Assembly: GCA_900539155.1 (NCBI GenBank)
Contig: UQBE01000063.1
Location: forward strand, 1 to 5,314
Direction of reading: 5' to 3'
Origin: an uncultured Porphyromonas sp.
Lineage (GTDB): Bacteria; Bacteroidota; Bacteroidia; Bacteroidales; Porphyromonadaceae
DNA: 5,314 nt
Shown here: positions 1 to 5,314 of the stretch, one piece after another
Layout of the letters: every line of letters starts with the position of its first letter
Numbering within the stretch: position 1 is the stretch's first letter
Made by a program: the position numbers and the translations under genes
The notes under the pieces: model-generated
What the model was told of the DNA's origin: nothing
What the model saw: the letters and a program-made list of their open reading frames with translations, nothing else
The model's database searches: none

Positions 1-9
1 TAAAAATTC

Positions 10-41
10 TCCACGTGGAGATTTCGAAATATCCACGTGGA
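10..41. repeat. Nested 32-bp palindrome with two CCACGTGG boxes
   Basis: The two halves are reverse complements about the axis between 25 and 26, with one mismatched pair (20/31). Three smaller perfect palindromes lie inside: ctccacgtggag at 9-20, atttcgaaat at 21-30 and tccacgtgga at 32-41. Their centres are 11 bases apart, about one helical turn. The pairing resumes for two more bases on each side (7-8 with 43-44). It may be a multi-dimer operator for a regulator of the gene at 224, or a strong hairpin ending a gene outside the window. A T-rich run (aattttta) follows the stem when read on the minus strand, and a short T run appears a few bases later on the plus strand. The palindrome is seen directly; the role is inference. 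Confidence 0.75.
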
Positions 42-223
42 AAACCGTTTTTCCCCGACACGGGACCATTTTGTATGTAGTCGGGTCTAAATTATTGTAG
101 CGATCCAGCGTTGCATTTCTTAATTGAATATACGCGCCCTGCAAGTCAGCCCGTGCGTGCTGTCCGCTTACGTCAAAAATGAGTACCTTAGCACTCCAAT
201 AGTGTGACCCTTCAGTTTATCCT

Positions 224-2008
224 ATGTCCTCTACCGACAACTCCTCCTCTACAATTGACGTGATGAAGCGTCTCCGCACGCATCAGCAGGCGCCTCGCTC
301 TCAGCAACACCAGCACCATGAGCCCATGGCTGACGAGCTGACGAGCTGCCCGACGACACCCATGTACCATAAAGTGACCCACGAGGAGCCAGCCGATAGA
401 CTAGCACCCAGCAAGAAAGAGCTCCCGACGACACCCATGTACCATAAAGTGACCCACGAGGAGCCAGTCGATAGACCAGCACCCAGCAAGAAGGAGCTCC
501 CCACGACACCAAAAGCGTCCGTCGCTAGCACAGCTCCCCAAGCACCCTCCCCAAGCGGTGCACCCGCTACGACCAGAAAGGAGACGACCGTCCCAACGAA
601 AAAGGTCGCAGCCCCCAAGGAGTCTACGACCAAGGCTGAGGAGCCAGAGGAAAAAATCTGGTGGATGAGTGCCTGGCGGTGGCTACGTCGGCTACTAGAC
701 TTCCGCGATGACAAGGCGGGCGATGTGGCGACCATTGAGTCGCTCAAGGGGGATGTAGAGTTTCGCGGTACCAAGCTCTGGATCCTCATCTGCGCCATCC
801 TCGTCGCTTCTATCGGACTTAATGTCAATTCGACGGCAGTTATCATCGGCGCCATGCTCATCTCTCCGCTGATGGGTCCAATCATCGGCTTCGGTCTAGG
901 CTTTGGCATTGCCGACCTCGATCTCGTCCGTAAGTCGCTGCGTAACCTCGCCTTGACGACACTCTTCAGTATCCTGACAGCTACGATCTACTTCCTCTTG
1001 ACTCCTCTGGACCAGCCTGGTAGTGAGCTACTGGGACGTACGGAGCCGTCGCTGTATGATGTGCTGATTGCATTCTTCGGAGGTGCGGCGGGTCTGATCG
1101 CAGGGAGTAGCAAGAGCAAGGGGCAGGTGCTCCCCGGCGTCGCTATTGCTACGGCTCTGATGCCCCCGCTCTGTACGGCGGGCTTTGGCATTGCTACGGG
1201 CAACTGGCCTTTTTTCTTCGGTGCTATCTACCTATATATTATTAACTCGGTCTTCATCGCTTTTGCCACCTTTGTGATGGTGCGCATCATGCGCTTTCCT
1301 ATGAAGCCTGTCTCCTCGGGAGAAACGCGCAAGCGGAGCTACCGCTGGATAACCATCATTGCGGTTTGCACGCTCATCCCGAGCATCTATCTGAGCGTTC
1401 GCATCGTGCGCGACTCCTATCAGGAGCAGCGCGCTAGGCAGTTTGTTGCGGACCACTTTGCGCCACCTGCCCATCAGGTGATTCGGCAGTCGTTCGTCCG
1501 CGCTGAGGGAGACCAGCCAGCCTATATAGACCTGGTCCTGATTGGCAAGCCACTCTCCGCGCAGACGATAGACAGCATCGCTACACTACTGCCTAGCTAC
1601 GGGCTGTCCAACTTCTCCCTACAGGTGCATCAGGGGATTGACAACGAGACTCCTACGGACTACGAGCAGCTGGGCGGTGTCCTGCTACGTGACCTATACG
1701 AGCGGTCCGAGCGCACCGCCTCGGAGCAGCGCGCTGAGATTGACTCGCTCCGGCGTACGCTCCTACGCTACGACTACTACAAGTCTCTAACGCACGATGT
1801 AAGCGATGAGGCGAGAGCGGTATTTACCGATATTAGCAAGGTGCGGCTGATGCCCTCGATGGAGTTTATCCAAGGACAGGACTCTGTCCTCCACATCCTC
1901 GTGACGACACCGACACACCGCCTCGCGCCTGCTGAGCGCAAAAAACTCGAAGAGTGGCTACAAAAGCGTACCAAAGCGGATGCGCTGGAGCTAATCCTAA
2001 CGAACTAA
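224..2008 (+). CDS. DUF389 family multi-spanning membrane protein with repeat-bearing N-terminal extension
   Basis: A 594-residue integral inner-membrane protein of the DUF389 (TIGR00341-type) family, whose biochemical function is not established. The family core is at about 145-395. It starts with an amphipathic stretch rich in W and R, then FRGTKLWILI leads into about seven hydrophobic segments (roughly 184-202, 204-228, 241-260, 279-294, 303-320, 329-352, 374-393). Hallmarks are the glycine/proline-rich GAMLISPLMGPI near 209-220 and GVAIATALMPPL near 305-316. Residues 1-140 are a hydrophilic P/T/K/A-rich extension, probably disordered and absent from typical family members as I recall them; it contains two 25-residue tandem repeats (44-93). 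Residues 400-594 are soluble. They contain two similar beta-helix-beta-like stretches (about 433-468 and 553-592) flanking a likely coiled coil at 486-513. The start at 224 is the first ATG of the frame; ATG 263 is an alternative and nothing upstream decides between them. dpp7 follows after 42 bases on the same strand, so co-transcription is possible. Confidence 0.85.
   Translation: MSSTDNSSSTIDVMKRLRTHQQAPRSQQHQHHEPMADELTSCPTTPMYHKVTHEEPADRLAPSKKELPTTPMYHKVTHEEPVDRPAPSKKELPTTPKASVASTAPQAPSPSGAPATTRKETTVPTKKVAAPKESTTKAEEPEEKIWWMSAWRWLRRLLDFRDDKAGDVATIESLKGDVEFRGTKLWILICAILVASIGLNVNSTAVIIGAMLISPLMGPIIGFGLGFGIADLDLVRKSLRNLALTTLFSILTATIYFLLTPLDQPGSELLGRTEPSLYDVLIAFFGGAAGLIAGSSKSKGQVLPGVAIATALMPPLCTAGFGIATGNWPFFFGAIYLYIINSVFIAFATFVMVRIMRFPMKPVSSGETRKRSYRWITIIAVCTLIPSIYLSVRIVRDSYQEQRARQFVADHFAPPAHQVIRQSFVRAEGDQPAYIDLVLIGKPLSAQTIDSIATLLPSYGLSNFSLQVHQGIDNETPTDYEQLGGVLLRDLYERSERTASEQRAEIDSLRRTLLRYDYYKSLTHDVSDEARAVFTDISKVRLMPSMEFIQGQDSVLHILVTTPTHRLAPAERKKLEEWLQKRTKADALELILTN
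350..499 (+). repeat. Two 75-bp tandem repeats inside the DUF389 gene
   Basis: Copies at 350-424 and 425-499 are in frame and differ at three of 75 positions: gcc/gtc, cta/cca and aaa/aag. They encode a 25-residue unit beginning PTTPMYHKVTHEEP and ending in SKKEL. A truncated third start (cccacgacacca, PTTP) follows at 500-511. Two of the three differences change the residue (A to V, L to P) and one is silent. The high identity points to a recent duplication. The unit is hydrophilic and lies in the non-membrane extension, so copy number could vary without disturbing the membrane core. Confidence 0.95.
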
Positions 2009-2050
2009 CTAAGCAGAAATAGAATACTAACTTTAATAGATAAGCGTCTT

Positions 2051-4162
2051 ATGAACAAACTACAGACCTTGCTCCTGACCCTCTGTGCACTCCTCGTGTG
2101 CAGTGCCACAGCACGTGCCGACAAGGGCATGTGGGTACTCAGTGAGCTCAATGAGCAAAACGAAGCTCGTATGCGTGAGCTAGGCTTTAACCTCTCCCTA
2201 GACGAGCTATACAGTCTAGACAAGCCCTCGATAGCACGTGGCGTCGTCATCTTCGGCGGTGGTTGCACCGGTATCACGGTCTCCAACCAAGGACTACTCT
2301 TTACGAACCACCACTGCGGGTACGATGCCATACAGAGCCAGAGTACCGTAGAGCACGACTACCTACGTGACGGCTTCGCCTCACAGTCTCTCCGTGAGGA
2401 GCTCCCCATCCCAGGACTCTCTGTCAAGTATCTCCGTGCGCAGATCGATGTGACGGCTCGCATCGAGCAGGCTGTCGCTGGTATCACCGATGAGGCTAAG
2501 CGTCAGGAGACGATCGACAAAGTCTCTGAGGAGATCGTCAAGGAGTACACGAAGTCACCCTTTGACGCTGTCGAGGTAACCCCCTTCTACGCTGGAAACA
2601 AGTACTATGTCGTCATCTACGACGAGTTTAAGGATGTACGTCTCGTGATGACCCCACCGAGCAGCGTCGGTAAGTTTGGCGGTGACACGGACAACTGGAT
2701 GTGGCCTCGCCACACGGGCGACTTCAGCGTCTTCCGCGTTTATGCTGATGCCAACAACCAGCCCGCTGAGTACGCAGCTAGCAACAAGCCCTACCGTCCT
2801 GTATACTACACAAAGGTTTCTCTAAAGGGTTACCAGGAGCAGGACTACGCGATGACCATTGGCTTCCCAGGCTCTACTGACCGTTACCTCACCTCTTACG
2901 GTGTCATCGACCGTATCGAGAATGAGAACGCTCCTCGCATCGAGGCACGAGGCGTCAAGCAGGAGATCTGGAAGCGCGCTATGGAGGCTGACCAGGCAAC
3001 CCGCATCAAGTACGCTAGCAAGTATGCTCAGAGCTCTAACTACTGGAAGAACTCTATCGGTATGAACCGTGGTCTGGAGAAGCTCCATGTCGTAGACCGC
3101 AAGCGCGCCGAGGAGGAGGCATTCACTCAGTGGGTCGCTCAGACAGGCAAGCCTTACGGCAACATCCTACCCGACCTGAAGCGTGCTTATGAGGAGGCTG
3201 CTCCCTACAATCGTCAGCTCAACTATATGATCGAGACGATGCTGAGCGGTAGCGAGATCGTATGGCTCGGTTATCAAGTTATGGTAGCTGCAGGCTCTGG
3301 CGACAAGAAGGAGCTGAAAGACCTCTACAAGGATTACCTCCCCAACCTAGACCGTGAGGTACTCCCCGCTATGCTCTCTCTACTCCGTACGAAGCTACCT
3401 GCTGACAACCTCCCCTTCATCTATCAGATCATCGATGAGCGCTTTGGCGGTGACTACAAGGCTTATGCTGAGGAACTTTTTGCCAATAGTGTCGTACCCT
3501 ATGAAGATAAGATGATGGCGGTGCTAGCTATGGATCCAAACAAAATCAAGGAGACCCTAGCTAATGATCCTGTACAGGAGCTCGTCCAGAGCGTACTGAT
3601 GTACTACTCAACCCTGATCGATAAGTATATGGAGTACAACCATGCTATTGAGAAGGGCAAGCGAGAGCTCTTTGCCGCTATGAGTGAGTTCCAACCCACG
3701 GCTCTGCGTCCATCTGATGCAAACTTCACGATGCGTATGAGCTATGGTCGCATCCTCGGCTACGAGCCAGGAGATGGTGCGTGGTACTACTACTTCACGA
3801 CGGAGCGTGGGGTCTTCCAGAAGCAGAACCCCAACAGCAGCGAGTTTGCCGTACAGCCTGAGATTCTCGAGCTACTAAGCAATCCTGCTAACTTCGCACC
3901 CTACGGTGTGGGGAACCACCTCTGGACTTGCTTCCTTTCGGACAACGACATCACGGGTGGTAACTCCGGTAGCCCCGTCTTCGACAAGAACGGTAACCTC
4001 ATCGGTCTTGCTTTCGACGGTAACTGGGAGGCTATGAGTGGCGACATCGAGTTTGAGCCTGACCTACAGCGCACCATCTCGGTAGACATTCGCTACGTCC
4101 TCTTCATGATTGACAAGTGGGCTAAGTGCCCCCGCCTGATTCAGGAGCTGACCTTCGCATAA
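2051..4162 (+). CDS. dpp7: Dipeptidyl-peptidase 7, S46 family serine exopeptidase
   Basis: A 703-residue secreted serine peptidase that removes dipeptides from peptide N-termini. The DPP7 type prefers hydrophobic residues at P1. In asaccharolytic Porphyromonas it supplies dipeptides for uptake and fermentation. Residues 1-23 form a Sec signal peptide (basic start, leucine-rich core, cleavage expected at ARA/DKG); there is no lipobox and no C-terminal T9SS-type domain, so the periplasm is the likely site. The chymotrypsin-like triad is visible: H88 in TNHHCG, D224 in RHTGDFSVFR and S639 in GGNSGSPVF. N215, W216 and N330 match positions reported to bind the substrate amino group in S46 enzymes. 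The residue 18 after the catalytic serine is G657 (FDGNWEAMSGD). Glycine here marks DPP7, while DPP11 enzymes for Asp/Glu have arginine. The helical domain lies between the two halves of the protease fold, roughly 280-570. The length is close to the 712 residues of P. gingivalis DPP7 (from memory), and the last ~80 residues are nearly identical to it. Confidence 0.95.
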   Translation: MNKLQTLLLTLCALLVCSATARADKGMWVLSELNEQNEARMRELGFNLSLDELYSLDKPSIARGVVIFGGGCTGITVSNQGLLFTNHHCGYDAIQSQSTVEHDYLRDGFASQSLREELPIPGLSVKYLRAQIDVTARIEQAVAGITDEAKRQETIDKVSEEIVKEYTKSPFDAVEVTPFYAGNKYYVVIYDEFKDVRLVMTPPSSVGKFGGDTDNWMWPRHTGDFSVFRVYADANNQPAEYAASNKPYRPVYYTKVSLKGYQEQDYAMTIGFPGSTDRYLTSYGVIDRIENENAPRIEARGVKQEIWKRAMEADQATRIKYASKYAQSSNYWKNSIGMNRGLEKLHVVDRKRAEEEAFTQWVAQTGKPYGNILPDLKRAYEEAAPYNRQLNYMIETMLSGSEIVWLGYQVMVAAGSGDKKELKDLYKDYLPNLDREVLPAMLSLLRTKLPADNLPFIYQIIDERFGGDYKAYAEELFANSVVPYEDKMMAVLAMDPNKIKETLANDPVQELVQSVLMYYSTLIDKYMEYNHAIEKGKRELFAAMSEFQPTALRPSDANFTMRMSYGRILGYEPGDGAWYYYFTTERGVFQKQNPNSSEFAVQPEILELLSNPANFAPYGVGNHLWTCFLSDNDITGGNSGSPVFDKNGNLIGLAFDGNWEAMSGDIEFEPDLQRTISVDIRYVLFMIDKWAKCPRLIQELTFA

Positions 4163-4184
4163 GCGTTGCGTCAAAACGAGACGA

Positions 4185-4284
4185 GTAACCCTTTGTAGGG
4201 GCGGACCTGCGTGTCCGCCCGTCCTCGTCGGAGCGCTGTACGCCTTGAGGGCGGACACGCAGGTCCGCCCCTACAAAGGGTTAC
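4185..4284. repeat. REP/BIME-like inverted repeat, 36-bp perfect arms
   Basis: Arms at 4185-4220 and 4249-4284 are exact reverse complements around a 28-base spacer. Each arm holds its own hairpin: an 8-bp stem gggcggac/gtccgccc with a 6-base loop (4199-4206/4213-4220 and 4249-4256/4263-4270). A GTAG tetranucleotide sits directly 5' of the first hairpin (4195-4198) and, on the minus strand, of the second (4271-4274). This is the layout of a pair of inverted REP units. I recall similar GC-rich sequences scattered between genes in many bacteria. There is no T-run after it, so it is not a standard intrinsic terminator. It lies between dpp7 and trmD and may protect the dpp7 message 3' end or limit read-through. 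No transposase is encoded here. Confidence 0.85.
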
Positions 4285-4306
4285 ACATTTTCCACCACAC
4301 GCCTAT

Positions 4307-4990
4307 ATGCGCATAGACATTATCACCGTACTGCCTGAGATGATCGAGCCTTTTGTCTCGACCTCTATCGTGGGGCGGGCACAGCGAGAAGGCTTTGCCG
4401 AGGTACATATACATCAGCTCCGCGACTATGCGACCAACCGCTGGGGGCGTATCGACGACTACCCTTACGGTGGTGCTGCAGGGATGCTCATATCCATCGA
4501 GCCAGTCGACCGCATCATCACCGAGCTGCGTAGCCAGCGGCCCTATGACGAGGTTATCTTCACGGCGCCCGATGCGCCAGTGCTTACGCAGGCGGTCGCC
4601 AATGAGCTGAGTCTCATGGAGAATATCATCATCCTCTGCGGTCACTACAAAGGCGTGGACCATCGTATCCGTGAGCATCTCATCACACGGGAGATATCCA
4701 TCGGCGACTACGTCCTGACCGGTGGCGAGCTGGCGGCGGCGATCATTGCCGATGCGACCATCCGGCTCATACCAGGCGTCCTTGGCGATGCGGATAGTGC
4801 GCTGAGCGACTCCTTTCAGGATGGTCTGCTCACACCGCCTATGTACACCCGCCCGGCTGAGTACAAAGGGTGGCGCGTGCCTGATATCTTGCTCAGTGGC
4901 CACGAAGCGCGCATAGCGCAGTGGGAGCATGAGCAGGCTATAGCCCGCACGCAAGCACTCCGTCCCGACCTCCTCGAGACGGACTCTTAA
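4307..4990 (+). CDS. trmD: tRNA (guanine-37-N1)-methyltransferase TrmD
   Basis: A 227-residue SPOUT-class enzyme that methylates G37 at N1, next to the anticodon of tRNAs that read CNN codons, using S-adenosylmethionine and so preventing +1 frameshifting. It is cytoplasmic and acts as a dimer. The N-terminus MRIDIITVLPEM is typical of the family. The trefoil-knot SAM site is seen in LCGHYKGVDHR (110-120) and SIGDYVLTGGELAA (131-144). The catalytic residues by alignment with E. coli TrmD (D169, R154) are D168 in SDSFQDGLL and R153 in TIRLIPGVLG. YTRP (180-183) and LLSGHEARI (195-203) follow. The C-terminus stops at RPDLLETDS, about 28 residues shorter than E. coli and missing only its non-conserved tail. 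The frame is open back to a GTG at 4211, but those codons translate the inverted repeat, so the ATG at 4307 is chosen. No Shine-Dalgarno is seen. Unlike in many bacteria, it is not next to rpsP, rimM or rplS. Confidence 0.97.
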   Translation: MRIDIITVLPEMIEPFVSTSIVGRAQREGFAEVHIHQLRDYATNRWGRIDDYPYGGAAGMLISIEPVDRIITELRSQRPYDEVIFTAPDAPVLTQAVANELSLMENIIILCGHYKGVDHRIREHLITREISIGDYVLTGGELAAAIIADATIRLIPGVLGDADSALSDSFQDGLLTPPMYTRPAEYKGWRVPDILLSGHEARIAQWEHEQAIARTQALRPDLLETDS

Positions 4991-5013
4991 CTCCATCGTC
5001 GCGCATTCCTGAC

Positions 5014-5057
5014 AGAGGTCCTCGAAGGTGTCTTCCCACGCTTTTGAGGACCTTTTT
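5014..5057 (+). terminator. Intrinsic terminator of trmD
   Basis: Starting 23 bases after the trmD stop, 5016-5031 pairs with 5038-5053 in a 16-bp stem that includes three G-U pairs, around the 6-base loop cttccc. The strongest part is the base, aggtcctc with gaggacct. The stem runs straight into a T tract at 5053-5057 on the plus strand. The reverse strand lacks a T-run, so it serves the rightward transcript. Confidence 0.9.
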
Positions 5058-5094
5058 GCATACTGCACGAGCTTATCTGACACGCTCCTAGGGA

Positions 5095-5143
5095 GAGACT
5101 GTTGCAAAAGTCAACAGTCTCACAATCTTGCTTATAAGATTGT
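5095..5143. repeat. Two abutting hairpins after the trmD terminator
   Basis: The first hairpin pairs gagactgttg (5095-5104) with caacagtctc (5112-5121), a perfect 10-bp stem with a 7-base loop. The second starts at the next base and pairs acaatctt (5122-5129) with aagattgt (5136-5143), a perfect 8-bp stem with a 6-base loop. Neither is followed by a T tract on the plus strand. They may belong to an RNA leader, a 3' UTR, or the end of an old mobile element. The pairing is seen directly and the role is unknown. Confidence 0.7.
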
Positions 5144-5188
5144 CTAGACTTTGCAGAAAGGATGACAACCGCTCCGCAAGTAATTCCT

Positions 5189-5265
5189 GCCCGCTCTAGG
5201 AGGATGTGCGAAGCTCTCCAGAGAGCTTGTCGTCTGATTTGCGAAATCTAGCTCCTCCACAGGGC
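5189..5265. other. Possible branched RNA fold, gene-free
   Basis: Nested complementarity gives an outer pairing of gccc (5189-5192) with gggc (5262-5265), then ggagga (5199-5204) with tcctcc (5253-5258). These enclose two small hairpins: aagctctc/gagagctt at 5211-5228 and gattt/aaatc at 5236-5248. The inner hairpin at 5211-5228 is firm; the long-range pairs are short and could be chance. I do not recognise a known RNA family, and the transcribed strand is not clear. The gene-free stretch 4991-5272 holds the terminator, the tandem hairpins and this region, with no tRNA or rRNA. Confidence 0.3.
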
Positions 5266-5272
5266 TGACGCA

Positions 5273-5314
5273 TTATAATTCTATTTCGAAGATTTCCTCT
5301 GGAGTCATACGTGC
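5273..5314 (-). CDS. Possible C-terminal end of a minus-strand gene (partial)
   Basis: Read on the minus strand from the window edge, 14 codons give ARMTPEEIFEIEL followed by a TAA stop (complement of 5273-5275). The composition, acidic and amphipathic with an orderly end, looks like a protein C-terminus. This would make the gene convergent with trmD, and the ~280 bases between them a shared 3' region. The stretch is too short to identify a family, and an open frame of this size is expected by chance. It contains an ATG at its third codon, but a free-standing 11-residue peptide seems less likely. Confidence 0.3.
   Translation of the reverse strand, partial: ARMTPEEIFEIEL

Noticed and set aside
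69..97. A possible Bacteroidota promoter (TTTG near 70-73, then a TAnnTTTG-like taaattat/attattg) upstream of the DUF389 gene.
   Set aside because: The spacing is about 14-16 bases where 19-21 is expected, and the downstream element matches poorly.
301..909. A 202-codon minus-strand frame, plus others opposite the DUF389 gene, showing a repeated peptide.
   Set aside because: The repetition is the complement of the 75-bp tandem repeat, and the plus-strand frame has the recognised membrane family.
2028..2035. taacttta, a near match to the Bacteroidota -7 element TAnnTTTG, before dpp7.
   Set aside because: The final G is missing, no TTTG is found at the expected distance upstream, and it would leave a leader of only about 10 bases. 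Read-through from the DUF389 gene is equally possible.
4185..4284. The inverted repeat as a rho-independent terminator of dpp7.
   Set aside because: The stem is strong, but neither strand has a T tract directly after it, and the REP-like layout with GTAG explains it better.
4271..5107. A 278-codon open frame on the minus strand covering all of trmD.
   Set aside because: It lies opposite a clear trmD with all family motifs, its translation has no recognisable domain, and it crosses the trmD terminator and the inverted repeat. It is a shadow of the codon bias of trmD.
5162..5251. A 29-codon plus-strand frame (ATG at 5162) with agaaagg directly before the start.
   Set aside because: The purine stretch abuts the ATG with no spacing, the peptide resembles nothing I know, and the segment overlaps the hairpins. 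Chance is the simplest explanation.
5274..5279. A tataat hexamer that might be a -10 box for a gene to the right.
   Set aside because: There is no matching -35 at proper spacing, and E. coli-type -10 boxes are not the main promoter form in Bacteroidota.

Overview
The window looks like chromosomal DNA of a Porphyromonas species in the higher-GC, asaccharolytica/uenonis-like part of the genus (phylum Bacteroidota). The clearest evidence is the middle gene. From memory of the P. gingivalis protein, it is a close homologue of the exported dipeptidyl-peptidase DPP7, with a near-identical C-terminus. The reading frames are moderately GC-rich, and none of the three starts has a Shine-Dalgarno sequence at normal spacing, which is usual for this phylum. 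Species assignment is inference.

Layout, left to right. Positions 1-223 hold no gene but begin with a striking nested palindrome (10-41). Positions 224-2008 (+) encode a DUF389-family inner-membrane protein with a long, low-complexity N-terminal extension that contains a 25-residue tandem duplication. After 42 bases comes dpp7 (2051-4162, +), a complete S46 serine dipeptidyl-peptidase with signal peptide and full catalytic triad. The 144-base gap after it contains a perfect 36-bp inverted repeat (4185-4220 / 4249-4284). Each arm is itself a hairpin preceded by GTAG, which makes it a REP/BIME-like element. trmD (tRNA m1G37 methyltransferase) follows at 4307-4990 (+), starting only 22 bases after the repeat. 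An excellent intrinsic terminator (5014-5057) closes trmD.

The last ~250 bases carry no confident gene. They contain two abutting hairpins (5095-5143), a possible branched fold (5189-5265), and a 14-codon tail of what may be a minus-strand gene entering from the right edge.

The three genes are on the same strand but have no obvious common pathway. DPP7 feeds amino-acid catabolism by releasing dipeptides from peptides in the periplasm. TrmD protects the reading frame during translation. The DUF389 protein has no assigned function. No defence system, prophage, CRISPR array, complete insertion sequence or RNA gene could be supported. The most interesting parts are the non-coding palindromic elements at 10-41, 4185-4284 and 5095-5265.
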